A stretch of DNA of 24,477 nt from SYFI01 sp046095485 (GTDB lineage: Bacteria; Actinomycetota; Thermoleophilia; Miltoncostaeales; Miltoncostaeaceae). The translations under genes were made by a program, and so were the position numbers. The first letter of the stretch is position 1; every line of letters starts with the position of its first letter. The notes under the pieces are model-generated. The model was not told where the DNA came from and searched no databases. It was given only the letters and a program-made list of their open reading frames with translations. Shown piece by piece: positions 14,604 through 22,050 of the stretch. The stretch is taken from contig JBJTJN010000084.1 in assembly GCA_046095485.1 (NCBI GenBank), forward strand, positions 1 to 24,477. Reading direction: 5' to 3'.

Positions 14604-16325
14604 TTGTCCGCACGGAATTCCGTCGTAGTCCGCCTTGCAGGTGAGTCCGGCGAGGGCGTCATCTCCTGCGGGGACATCCTCACGCAGGCCGCCGCACGCG
14701 GTGGGTATTACACCCAGACGTTCCGCACGTTCCCCGCCGAGATCAAGGGCGGCCCGTGCATGTACCAGTTCCGCCTGAGCGATGAGCCCATCTGGAGCCA
14801 CGGCAAGGACGTCGACCTGCTCGTGTGCTTCAACCAGGAGGCCTGGGACCTCAACTGGGACTCCCTGGGCCCCGAGGGCGTGATCCTCTACGACTCGATC
14901 GAGGTGACGATCCCCGACGAGTACATCGAGCGCGCCCGCCCCGTGCGCATGGACGAGCTGGCCAAGGAGATCGGCGGGTCCACCCGCGCCAAGAACATGG
15001 TGGCCGCGGGGGCCATCGCCGCCGTCATCGCCTTCGACACCACTCCCATCGAGGAGCTGGTGCTGCGCCGCTACGCCCACAAGGAGGGCGTTGCCGACGC
15101 CAACATCGCCGCGCTGCACGCCGGCGCCATCGAGGCGCACGACCTCAAGGGTCGCTACCCGCTGGTGCCGCCGGTGGAGGTCGAGGAAGACCGCATGCTC
15201 ATCTCGGGCAACCAGGCCATCGCCGTGGGCGCCGTGGCCGCGGGAGTGAACTACTTCGCCGGCTACCCCATCACGCCGGCCTCGGACATCCTCGAGTGGC
15301 TGTCGGTGCGCCTGCCCCAGGTGGGCGGCCTCACAATCCAGTGCGAGGACGAGATCGCCTCGCTGGCATCGGTGGTGGGCGCCTCGTACACCGGCGCCAA
15401 GGCCATGACGGCCACCTCGGGCCCGGGCATCTCGCTCATGAACGAGCTCATCGGGTACGCCGGCACGGCGGAGATCCCGGTGGTGATCGTGGACGCCCAG
15501 CGCGGCGGCCCGTCCACCGGCCTTCCCACCAAGACCGAGCAGAGCGACCTCAACCAGGCGCTCTACGGCAGCCACGGCGAGGCCCCCCGCGTGGTGATCG
15601 CGCCGGTGTCGGTGGAGGACTGCTTCTACTCCATCGTCGACGCCTTCAATTACGCCGAGGAGTTCCAGGTGCCGGTGCTGCTGCTCACCGACCAGGGCCT
15701 GGCCACCCGCCTCGAGGTGATCCACCGCCCCGACCCGGAGAAGCTGAACATCGTCCGTCGCAAGACCTCGGCCGGCATCGCCCGCGAGGACTACAAGCGC
15801 TACGAGTACACCGAGAGCGGCGTCTCGCCCATGGGCCTGCCCGGCGAGCCCGACGGCATGTACGTGGCCACGGGCATCGAGCACGACGAGTACGGCCACC
15901 CGGGCTACACCCCGGAGATCCACCTCGGCATGCAGACCAAGCGCCTCGGCAAGCTGGAACCCATCCGTGAGACCTCGCGCGTGGCCACCCACGGCGAGGC
16001 CCAGCCGGAGGACATCGCGTTCATCGGCTTCGGATCCACCTTCGGCCCGGTGCGCGAGGCGGTTGACCGCCTTGCCGAGCAGGGCCTGTCGGTGGGCGCC
16101 TTCTACCCGCGCGTGCTGGGGCCGTTCCCGTCGAGCCGCGTGGAGCAGTTCGTCGCCAACGCCAAGCGCATCATCGTGCCCGAGGTGAACTACACGGGGC
16201 AGCTCGCCCGCCTCATCAAGGCCGAGACCACCATCAACGAGCTGGAGAGCGTCGCGAAGTGCGACGGACTTCCGTTCACCGCAGAGGCCATCATCGACCT
16301 GGCAGCCCAGGAGGTAGCCGCATGA
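14604..16325 (+). CDS. korA: 2-oxoglutarate:ferredoxin oxidoreductase, alpha subunit with fused gamma domain
   Basis: The protein has 573 aa. Residues 5-190 are the gamma domain (VVVRLAGESGEGV, then QTFRTFPAEIKGG). Residues about 195-450 are the alpha pyrimidine-binding domain (YFAGYPITPASD near 215-227, CEDEIASLASVVGAS near 247-261, TATSGPGISLMNE). Residues about 460-573 are the C-terminal domain. With KorB it converts 2-oxoglutarate and CoA to succinyl-CoA, CO2 and reduced ferredoxin. Fused gamma-alpha with a separate beta is the mycobacterial-type arrangement. The TTG at 14604 was chosen from GGAGG at 14595-14599 and the start of homology. An out-of-frame ATG at 14593, overlapping the ribosome-binding site, encodes 11 codons ending at 14628. 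A related 2-oxoacid substrate is possible. Confidence 0.9.
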   Translation: MSARNSVVVRLAGESGEGVISCGDILTQAAARGGYYTQTFRTFPAEIKGGPCMYQFRLSDEPIWSHGKDVDLLVCFNQEAWDLNWDSLGPEGVILYDSIEVTIPDEYIERARPVRMDELAKEIGGSTRAKNMVAAGAIAAVIAFDTTPIEELVLRRYAHKEGVADANIAALHAGAIEAHDLKGRYPLVPPVEVEEDRMLISGNQAIAVGAVAAGVNYFAGYPITPASDILEWLSVRLPQVGGLTIQCEDEIASLASVVGASYTGAKAMTATSGPGISLMNELIGYAGTAEIPVVIVDAQRGGPSTGLPTKTEQSDLNQALYGSHGEAPRVVIAPVSVEDCFYSIVDAFNYAEEFQVPVLLLTDQGLATRLEVIHRPDPEKLNIVRRKTSAGIAREDYKRYEYTESGVSPMGLPGEPDGMYVATGIEHDEYGHPGYTPEIHLGMQTKRLGKLEPIRETSRVATHGEAQPEDIAFIGFGSTFGPVREAVDRLAEQGLSVGAFYPRVLGPFPSSRVEQFVANAKRIIVPEVNYTGQLARLIKAETTINELESVAKCDGLPFTAEAIIDLAAQEVAA

Positions 16326-17185
16326 GCACCCGGAAGCCCAACGACTACAAGTCGGAGCTCAAGCCCATCTGGTGCCCGGGCTGTGGCGACTTCGGCGTGC
16401 TGGCGTCGCTCTACCGATCCATGGCCGACATGGACCTCGACCCCAGCAAGACCGTCATCGTGTCGGGCATCGGCTGCTCCAGCCGCCTGCCGCACTTCGC
16501 CAGCACCTACGGCATCCACACGCTGCACGGCCGCCCGCTGCCGGTGGCGATGGGCGTCAAGCTGGCCAACCCCGACCTCACGGTCATCGCCGTGGGTGGC
16601 GACGGCGACGGCTTCGCGATCGGCGCCGGGCACTTCCCGCATGCATCCCGCCGCAACATCGACGTCACCTACCTGGTGATGGACAACGAGATCTACGGCC
16701 TCACCAAGGGGCAGGCGTCGCCGACCTCGCTCTTCGAGCAGAAGGCGCCGTCCACGCCGTTCGGCAACCCCGAGGACCCGCTCAACCCGCTGGCCCTGGC
16801 CATCGCGGCCGGTGCCTCGTTCGTGGCCCGCGGCGCGTCGTTCAACACCAAGGCGCTCACCGAGCTCATCACCCAGGCGGTGGAGCACAAGGGCTTCTCG
16901 TACATCGACGCCATGTCGCCCTGCACCACGTTCAACAACACGCAGGAGTCGTGGAAGGACGCCGTCACCGACGTCGCCCCCGACCACGACCCCACCGACC
17001 GCGTGAAGGCGTTCGACCTGGCCCTTCGCGGCGGCTTCTCGCTGGGCATCCTGTACCGCCAGGAGCGCACCACGCAGACCGAGCGCTACCGGGCGATCCT
17101 CGAGCAGGCCAAGCCGAGCGACGTCAACGTGATGCTCGACGGCTTCAACGCCCGCAAGGGCGCGGCCATCGGCAAGCCCGCCTAG
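16322..17185 (+). CDS. korB: 2-oxoglutarate:ferredoxin oxidoreductase, beta subunit
   Basis: A 287-aa thiamine-diphosphate subunit. The 4Fe-4S cysteines are visible as CPGCG (C18, C21), GIGCSS (C52) and SPCTTFN (C201). The ThDP/Mg motif is GDGDGFAIG (93-101) through MDNEIYGLTKGQ (120-131). It binds ThDP and passes electrons to ferredoxin, acting in the cytoplasm with KorA in an alternative TCA step or reductive carboxylation. The start overlaps the korA stop (ATGA), ensuring matched synthesis. Its TAG stop is read from the same CTAG palindrome as the stop of the converging purE gene. Confidence 0.93.
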   Translation: MSTRKPNDYKSELKPIWCPGCGDFGVLASLYRSMADMDLDPSKTVIVSGIGCSSRLPHFASTYGIHTLHGRPLPVAMGVKLANPDLTVIAVGGDGDGFAIGAGHFPHASRRNIDVTYLVMDNEIYGLTKGQASPTSLFEQKAPSTPFGNPEDPLNPLALAIAAGASFVARGASFNTKALTELITQAVEHKGFSYIDAMSPCTTFNNTQESWKDAVTDVAPDHDPTDRVKAFDLALRGGFSLGILYRQERTTQTERYRAILEQAKPSDVNVMLDGFNARKGAAIGKPA

Positions 17186-17688
17186 GGGGTACCGCCCTCC
17201 CCGCGCACGCGGGCGTCGGCGTCGAGCGCCATCTGCTTCATCTCCTCGGTGCGCGCGGCCACCCGCTCGGCCAGCGCGAGGTCGCCCAGGGCCAGGATTC
17301 GCGCGGCCAGCAGGCCGGCGTTGGTGGCGTTGTCCACCGCAACGGTGGCCACGGGCACCCCGCGCGGCATCTGCACGATCGACAGCAGGCTGTCCATTCC
17401 CGAGAGCGCCGAGGTGCGCACCGGCACGCCGATCACGGGGAGGATCGTGACCGACGCCAGCATGCCCGGCAGGTGCGCCGCCCCACCGGCACCGGCGATG
17501 ATCACCTTGATGCCGCGCCCGACGGCGTCCTTGCCGTACTCGATCATCTCCTCGGGGGTGCGGTGCGCGCTGGTGACGCGCACCTCGTGAGGAATGCCCA
17601 GCTCGCCCAGCGCGTCCACGGCGGACTGCATCACGGGCAGGTCGCTGTCCGACCCCATCACCACGCCCACGATGGGCTGGTCGCTCAC
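17182..17688 (-). CDS. purE: 5-(carboxyamino)imidazole ribonucleotide mutase
   Basis: A 168-aa class I PurE. IVGVVMGSDSDLP lies at the N-terminus, SAHRTP near residue 40 carries the catalytic His, and AGAGGAAHLPGM lies near 66-77. It converts N5-CAIR to CAIR in purine synthesis, usually as an octamer. PurK next door makes its substrate. The GTG start at 17688 overlaps the purK TGA stop (GTGA), so it is the second gene of the purKE operon. Confidence 0.96.
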   Translation of the reverse strand: MSDQPIVGVVMGSDSDLPVMQSAVDALGELGIPHEVRVTSAHRTPEEMIEYGKDAVGRGIKVIIAGAGGAAHLPGMLASVTILPVIGVPVRTSALSGMDSLLSIVQMPRGVPVATVAVDNATNAGLLAARILALGDLALAERVAARTEEMKQMALDADARVRGEGGTP

Positions 17689-18827
17689 AGCCGCACCATC
17701 GACGCCGCCACGCGCGCGGTCTCCAAGGCGTCCTCGGGGCTTGATCCCAGGGCAGTCACGTGGCCCATCTTACGGCGCACGCGCACCTCGGCCTTGCCAT
17801 AGAGATGCACGTGCGCGCCGCCCACGGCGGCGGCCTCGGCGATGTCGGGGTCGCTGGGCCCGTCGCGCTCGCCAAGGAGGTTCACCAGCGCCGCCCCGGG
17901 CGCGATGAGCTCGGTGGGCCCGAGCGGCAGGCCGAGGATGCCCCGCAGGTGGTTCTCGAACTGCGAGGTGACGCAGGCCTCGATGGTGTGGTGGCCCGAG
18001 TTGTGGGGTCGGGGCGCCAGCTCGTTGATGAGGATCCGCTCATCCTCGGTGTGGAACATCTCCACGCCGGTCACGCCGGCGCCGCCCGCGGCCTCGGCCG
18101 CCGCGCGGGCCACGCGCTTGGCCTCGTGGCTCACGCCGGGGTCCACGGGAGCGGGGCAGAGCAGCTCGCGCAGCACGTGGTCGTGCTGGCGGGTCTCCAC
18201 CACGGGATACACCGCATCGCCGCCGCCGTGCCGGCGCGCCACCATCACCGCGAGCTCGCGCTGGAACCGCACGAACTCCTCCACCAGCACCCCGCCGCCG
18301 CGCTCGGCCAGGCCGGGGTAGGCCGCCATGGCCTCGTCCAGGTTCGCGCAGAGCGCGTTGCCGTAGCCGTCGTAGCCCAGGTGCCGCGACTTCAACATCA
18401 GCGGCCAGCCGAGGTCGCGACCGATGGCCTCGAGGTCGTCGGCCGAATCGGGCACCGCGAATGCCGGCACCGGCAGCCCCTCGTCCGCCAGTCGCTGCTT
18501 CTGCAGGGCCTTGTCCTGCACCACGCGCATGCGGGCGGGGTGGGGGCGCACGGGCGTGCCGGAATCCTCCACCGCCATGAGGAACTCGGCATCCACGAAC
18601 TCGTTCTCGAGCGTGAGCACGCGCACCTCGCGCCCGATGCGCATGAGCGCCTCGGGGTCCTTCCAGTCGCCCTCCACCACGCCCGCGGCCATGGGCGTGG
18701 CCGGCTCGCCGGGCTGGCCCAGCACCGCCACGCGAATGCCGAGCGGCCACGCCGCCAGCACGGTCATCTGCGCGAGCTGCCCGGCTCCGGCGATACCGAC
18801 GTCGTATGCGGGGGCGCCCTCGCTCAC
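17685..18827 (-). CDS. purK: 5-(carboxyamino)imidazole ribonucleotide synthase
   Basis: A 380-aa ATP-grasp enzyme. The N-terminal VGIAGAGQLAQM is the PurK nucleotide-fold motif. QDKALQKQRLADEGLPVPAF and WPLMLKSRHLGYDGYG form the ATP-grasp region. VEMFHTEDERILINELAPR and PHNSGHHTIEAC are typical PurK signatures. It makes N5-CAIR from AIR, bicarbonate and ATP. The GTG at 18827 was chosen because it starts the conserved N-terminus and follows TACGGT by 7 nt. Confidence 0.95.
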   Translation of the reverse strand: MSEGAPAYDVGIAGAGQLAQMTVLAAWPLGIRVAVLGQPGEPATPMAAGVVEGDWKDPEALMRIGREVRVLTLENEFVDAEFLMAVEDSGTPVRPHPARMRVVQDKALQKQRLADEGLPVPAFAVPDSADDLEAIGRDLGWPLMLKSRHLGYDGYGNALCANLDEAMAAYPGLAERGGGVLVEEFVRFQRELAVMVARRHGGGDAVYPVVETRQHDHVLRELLCPAPVDPGVSHEAKRVARAAAEAAGGAGVTGVEMFHTEDERILINELAPRPHNSGHHTIEACVTSQFENHLRGILGLPLGPTELIAPGAALVNLLGERDGPSDPDIAEAAAVGGAHVHLYGKAEVRVRRKMGHVTALGSSPEDALETARVAASMVRL

Positions 18828-18834
18828 GCGCGGC

Positions 18835-18840
18835 ACCGTA
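18835..18840 (-). promoter_or_regulatory. purK: -10 box of an apparently leaderless purKE promoter
   Basis: TACGGT on the minus strand is followed by GCCGCGC and the GTG at 18827. The 13 bases before the start differ from those before the MBL gene (781) at one position only, which supports a shared promoter type. Confidence 0.5.
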
Positions 18841-18898
18841 CCAGCGGCCGTCCGGGGCCTCCGGTACTCATTCCGGTGTTCCCGACGCGAGGTGGCGC

Positions 18899-19057
18899 AT
18901 GGACCCGACAAAGCAGATCCAGATCTCGATGGTGGTGGTGGCCGTCATCGGGGTGATCCTGGGCTTCGTGCTGGGCGGCTGGCTGTGGGCCCTGGTGGGC
19001 CTGGTGGCCGGATGGCTGCTCGGCGCCGCCCTCGGGGCCATCTGGGTGCGCCGCTAG
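18899..19057 (+). CDS. Small two-helix membrane protein
   Basis: The protein has 52 aa: a short polar start (MDPTKQIQ), a helix at about 9-27, a Gly/Trp turn, a second helix at about 28-47 and a C-terminal RR. It is rich in Gly and lacks a recognisable family. The ATG at 18899 has GAGGTG about 4 nt upstream. It diverges from purK with 71 nt between starts. The function is unknown. Confidence 0.6.
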   Translation: MDPTKQIQISMVVVAVIGVILGFVLGGWLWALVGLVAGWLLGAALGAIWVRR

Positions 19058-19079
19058 CCCCCGGGCCCCGCCGGGCCCC

Positions 19080-19088
19080 TGCTAACCT
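19080..19088 (+). promoter_or_regulatory. Extended -10 promoter of tRNA-Val
   Basis: TG-C-TAACCT ends 11 nt before the tRNA, matching the layout before tRNA-Gly. No convincing -35 box was seen. Confidence 0.45.
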
Positions 19089-19099
19089 CTCGCGCCCGA

Positions 19100-19172
19100 G
19101 GGCGTTTAGCTCAGTTGGGAGAGCACCAGCTCGACAAGCTGGGGGTCACTGGTTCGAGCCCAGTAACGCCCA
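19100..19172 (+). tRNA. tRNA-Val(GAC)
   Basis: A complete 73-nt cloverleaf. The acceptor arm GGGCGTT pairs with AACGCCC. The D-arm is GCTC/GAGC. The anticodon stem CCAGC/GCTGG encloses TCGACAA (anticodon GAC). The T-arm is ACTGG/CCAGT around TTCGAGC. The discriminator base is A. CCA is not encoded. It is the last gene before the accessory-looking segment. Confidence 0.97.
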
Positions 19173-19572
19173 TCCGGTCTCTTCTGTGGAGAGTTCTGCA
19201 GAAGGGGCCAACGAAGGAAACATGCGGGATCAGAGAGGGCCTGAGGCGGGCCCGTGACGATGAACTTGGTCGGAGCATTGAAATTCGCATGCTGACCTGT
19301 ATTCGCTGTCATTAATTAGCTCATGGCCAGGGGGCTCCGCCTTGCGGAACGCCTCCGAGCTCGCGGCGTTCATGGGCATGGCAGACATGCGCCCGGAGCG
19401 GTGGTTCGATGCCATGTGGAGCCTGCCGACTGTTGGGCACCTCTTTCATGAGCCCAGCGAAGACGCCCGCTGAGCGAGGCCGTGGCCGACATTGCAGATC
19501 CCGGCGGTGGGACAGGGCCTCGTCGCCGGCCCATGTTCGCGGCGCATTGCACTGTCGGTAAGGAGCAATCAC
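19173..19572 (+). other. 400-bp stretch after tRNA-Val with no convincing gene
   Basis: The first 150 bp look less GC-rich than the rest of the window. A loose inverted repeat, CTTCTG (19181-19186) and CAGAAG (19199-19204), could be a weak tRNA terminator. A short open frame from a TTG at 19342 to a TGA at 19471-19473 reads LRNASELAAFMGMADMRPER and continues with WFDAMWSLPTVGHLF. It looks protein-like but has no ribosome-binding site and may be a gene remnant. Nothing else was recognised. Confidence 0.4.
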
Positions 19573-20391
19573 ATGAGCACCGATAGCCAGCCCGAGGACA
19601 TTGGGGGCGACATCACACTGAACGACTTCGTCGCAGGCGTGCTAGCCGCATCACTCTCGGGTGAACACTTCGCCCTCCCAGAGGACGACGCGCTGCACGA
19701 AGAGGCGTACACCGTGATGTGGCGTGATGCGCTGATCGATCGCGCGCACGACATCAACGAACTCACGATCACGCACGCCGGCATCCAGTACCTCGGCAAT
19801 CCAGGCGAATACAGCGACGCGGAGCGGAGCTTCCTGGTCTGTATCGATGACCTCGGCGCACGCGCCGCAATACGCAGGGCTCTCCTCGCACTGATCGCTG
19901 GCCTGGAAGAGGCCGTTGCGCAGGGGGCGGGCGCCGAATTCGTGAGGAGTAACTTCGTCGCGCACGGGGGGCCGCCAGTGGACGACGTCATCGCGGTCCG
20001 CTTCGTGGGCGCTGCACATGCGCTGCTCGTGCGCGGATACCTATGCGGTCGCCTCGACAGTGCCATGAATATGGCCGCAAGCGAGTCTGAGGGCGCCATT
20101 CTGGCTGCCGCGATGCTTCTTGCCTGGGATGAACTCCGTGGGCGTGAAGATCTGAGCTCGGCGTCGGCGCTATCTGGTATCGCATCCGCCCTGCCGATTC
20201 TGACGCCTGCGGGTATCGCACTGGTGGCCGAGAGGCTCGGCGATGAGCAGGTAGACGAGATCTGTGCACGTCAGTCGCTCGGCGGGCTGTGGGGTGTGCG
20301 TCGCAAGCTGTCGATCACTCGCGACTGGTTCTGTCGACTCAATCTCTCTGCACCCCCCGCGGGGGGCGTTACGCCGTGCCGGGAGGCGTGA
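19573..20391 (+). CDS. Hypothetical protein, helical, soluble
   Basis: The protein has 272 aa and I do not recognise it. There is no signal peptide or convincing membrane helix. The N-terminus is acidic (STDSQPEDIGGD) and most of the chain is Ala-rich, helix-forming sequence (AIRRALLALIAGLEEAV, AILAAAMLLAWDELRG). The ATG at 19573 has a strong AAGGAG with a 7-nt spacer, which supports a real gene. The last codons run through a 14-bp perfect palindrome, CCCCCCGCGGGGGG (20353-20366). It stands alone between tRNA-Val and a converging ureohydrolase gene. Codon use looks less GC-biased than in the housekeeping genes, consistent with acquisition. Confidence 0.65.
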   Translation: MSTDSQPEDIGGDITLNDFVAGVLAASLSGEHFALPEDDALHEEAYTVMWRDALIDRAHDINELTITHAGIQYLGNPGEYSDAERSFLVCIDDLGARAAIRRALLALIAGLEEAVAQGAGAEFVRSNFVAHGGPPVDDVIAVRFVGAAHALLVRGYLCGRLDSAMNMAASESEGAILAAAMLLAWDELRGREDLSSASALSGIASALPILTPAGIALVAERLGDEQVDEICARQSLGGLWGVRRKLSITRDWFCRLNLSAPPAGGVTPCREA

Positions 20392-20453
20392 GAAGGCGCG
20401 AAACGGCGCGATGCGGCACGTTGCGGATGTGCTGAGGAGTCTCCTGCGCCGCG

Positions 20454-21641
20454 CTACCCAGCCTGACCGTGGTCTAACCGCAGGGGGTCCACGTAGAAGG
20501 GGTCGGAGATTCCCTCCCGGCGCGCGGCGATGCCACCGAGCAGGGTGCGGATCAGGCGGTCCATGAGAACTCCTGTGCTCTGGTGCGCGTCGTCGGTGAG
20601 CGGGTTGTACTCCAGGAAGTCCGCGGCGATGACGTCGTTCTGGATCCCAATGGCCCGTAAGAGCGCCATGGCCTGCCTCGGTGTGAGCCCGTCCGCATCC
20701 TGCGTGCCCACCCCCGGAGCGAATCCGGGGTCGATCCCATCGATGTCAAAGGTGAGGTAGACCTTGCGTCCCTTGACCTCGTCAAGGATTCGGCTCAACA
20801 CGGAGTCCCAGCCCCGCTCGTTGATCTCGGCCTGGAAGTGGTAGCGAATACCGGCCTCGCGCATCCACTCGAGTGACCGCCGGTCATGGCCCTGCCCGCG
20901 GAGTCCGATCTGAACCAGGTCACTGCCTTTGATCAACCCCCGATCGATGGCGATCTTGCACATCGACCCGTTGTGCACCGTGCGTCCGAGATCGTTGAGG
21001 TACGCATCGGCGTGACCATCAATCTGCAGCACAACGAACTCTCCTGGACCATGCTTTGCCGCAAGGGCCGTGATCATGCCGTAGGTCTGTACGTGCGCCC
21101 CACCCACGCCCAGTGGGACCGCATCTGCCTCGAGGATCTCGGAGATGACCTTGTGAACCTCCTCGAGGGACCTCTCGGGTTGGTTGGCCAAACTGCCGAC
21201 GTTCCCGTAGTCGGCAATGGAGAGCGAACCCCAATCGACCCCTGTGGTGTTGTCCGTTCCGCCTGCGGGAAAGCTCATCCAGTCGCGCAACGCACGCATG
21301 GTGTTGGCCGCGAATCGTGCACCGGGCACGGGGTTGTCATCGATCGTCAGCCCCACGAGGGCAACGTCCACTCCGCTCGCCCGCAGGTCTTCGGTGGTGA
21401 ATGCCATCGGTGCACCGAGGAAGGTTGGAAAGCCGCCAAGAGGCATCACCCCTCCTGCGTACCGCTGCGGATTGACGACCCCGGCCTCCCGCGGGGGGTC
21501 GCCCGAACGGTCACGACGCCAGGTCAGGGCATCCTTGTCTTCCGCGATCCGGACCGCGTGTGGGTCCTCGAGGACCCACGGGAACCACTCGGCGGGGGCA
21601 TCCTTTGCCCATGAGTGGATGTGCTCGGGGGAACCAGCCAT
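20454..21641 (-). CDS. Ureohydrolase (arginase/agmatinase superfamily), possibly guanidine hydrolase
   Basis: The protein has 395 aa, long for an agmatinase (about 300) because of an N-terminal extension of about 85 residues. The dinuclear metal ligands are visible: H183 in GGAH, D208/H210/D212 in DGHAD, and D299/D301 in FDIDGIDPGFAPG. E344 sits in DFLEYNP. The usual GGDH motif reads GGAH, keeping the His ligand but losing the Asp. Such enzymes hydrolyse a guanidino group to urea. Length and ligand spacing (25 and 87 residues) recall nickel-dependent guanidine hydrolases, but agmatinase or guanidinobutyrase remain possible. The ATG at 21641 was chosen for the GAGGAG upstream. No transporter or nickel chaperone gene is nearby. 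Confidence 0.85.
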   Translation of the reverse strand: MAGSPEHIHSWAKDAPAEWFPWVLEDPHAVRIAEDKDALTWRRDRSGDPPREAGVVNPQRYAGGVMPLGGFPTFLGAPMAFTTEDLRASGVDVALVGLTIDDNPVPGARFAANTMRALRDWMSFPAGGTDNTTGVDWGSLSIADYGNVGSLANQPERSLEEVHKVISEILEADAVPLGVGGAHVQTYGMITALAAKHGPGEFVVLQIDGHADAYLNDLGRTVHNGSMCKIAIDRGLIKGSDLVQIGLRGQGHDRRSLEWMREAGIRYHFQAEINERGWDSVLSRILDEVKGRKVYLTFDIDGIDPGFAPGVGTQDADGLTPRQAMALLRAIGIQNDVIAADFLEYNPLTDDAHQSTGVLMDRLIRTLLGGIAARREGISDPFYVDPLRLDHGQAG

Positions 21642-21778
21642 GCGCTTCTCCTCGTGTCCTGCCCCCATTGCCGGTGGGGCACTCATGACGAGGTGGCATC
21701 GTAGACGTGCCCCGAAAAATGTGAGGGCGTTTAGGCATCGCCTTCGTATGACCGCACGGTGCGTGTGAGCGAGCGTTC

Positions 21779-21907
21779 CTAGCGCGCCGCCGGAGGTGTG
21801 TCGTCCGGCCAGCAGTAGTCATGAACCTCGCCGTCATCTCGCACATCGATGACGTGGTTGGTCATGTACGCGCCAGGCGCCTCCCCCGCCCCTACTGCGG
21901 CGCTCAC
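21779..21907 (-). CDS. Possible small protein upstream of the ureohydrolase
   Basis: An open frame of 42 codons from a GTG, or 28 from an internal ATG at 21862. The C-terminal part reads MTNHVIDVRDDGEVHDYCWP. It lies on the same strand as the ureohydrolase, 137 bp ahead of it, and begins right at the edge of the IS200/IS605 right end. The start may be artificial and an original 5' part may have been cut off by the insertion. The family is unknown. Confidence 0.3.
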   Translation of the reverse strand: MSAAVGAGEAPGAYMTNHVIDVRDDGEVHDYCWPDDTPPAAR

Positions 21908-21910
21908 TAC

Positions 21911-21946
21911 TTGACATCCTCCCCGCCTTGAAAGACGGGGATTCCC
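21911..21946 (-). repeat. IS200/IS605 right-end hairpin
   Basis: CCCCGCCTTGAAAGACGGGG (21921-21940) folds into a stem with a C/A mismatch (CCCCG.CTT-GA-AAG.CGGGG). It is flanked by GGGAAT on one side and GGATGTCAA on the other when read on the tnpB strand. This is the familiar right end of TnpB-only elements, and in active ones forms the 3' part of the omega RNA. It is intact here. Confidence 0.8.
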
Positions 21947-22050
21947 AACACCGCTAGGCCGCATGCGCGACCTGGGCCCGGGCGGGTTCGCGCTTCACCG
22001 GGGCTGACTTCGCCCCTCCACGCGCTGGTGCCGGGCGCTTGCGCCCCGGC
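21911..22050 (-). ncRNA. Possible omega (reRNA) scaffold of the dead tnpB
   Basis: In IS200/IS605 elements the guide RNA covers the 3' end of tnpB and the right end, with the guide taken from the flanking DNA. The right-end hairpin is intact and the tnpB tail is a GC-rich, structure-prone sequence. The guide would be the minus-strand bases just below 21911 (GTAGTGAGCGCCGCAG). The upstream limit is arbitrary. Expression and use by another TnpB are pure inference. Confidence 0.3.

Noticed and set aside
20353..20366. Perfect palindrome CCCCCCGCGGGGGG as a terminator
   Set aside because: It has no loop, no T-tract and lies inside the coding end. It could affect transcription, but nothing shows it.
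20361..20373. GGGCGTTAC near the end of the 272-aa gene as an inverted copy of the tRNA-Val 3' end
   Set aside because: The match to GTAACGCCC is only 9 bases, in inverted orientation and inside GC-rich sequence. It is too short for an attachment site.
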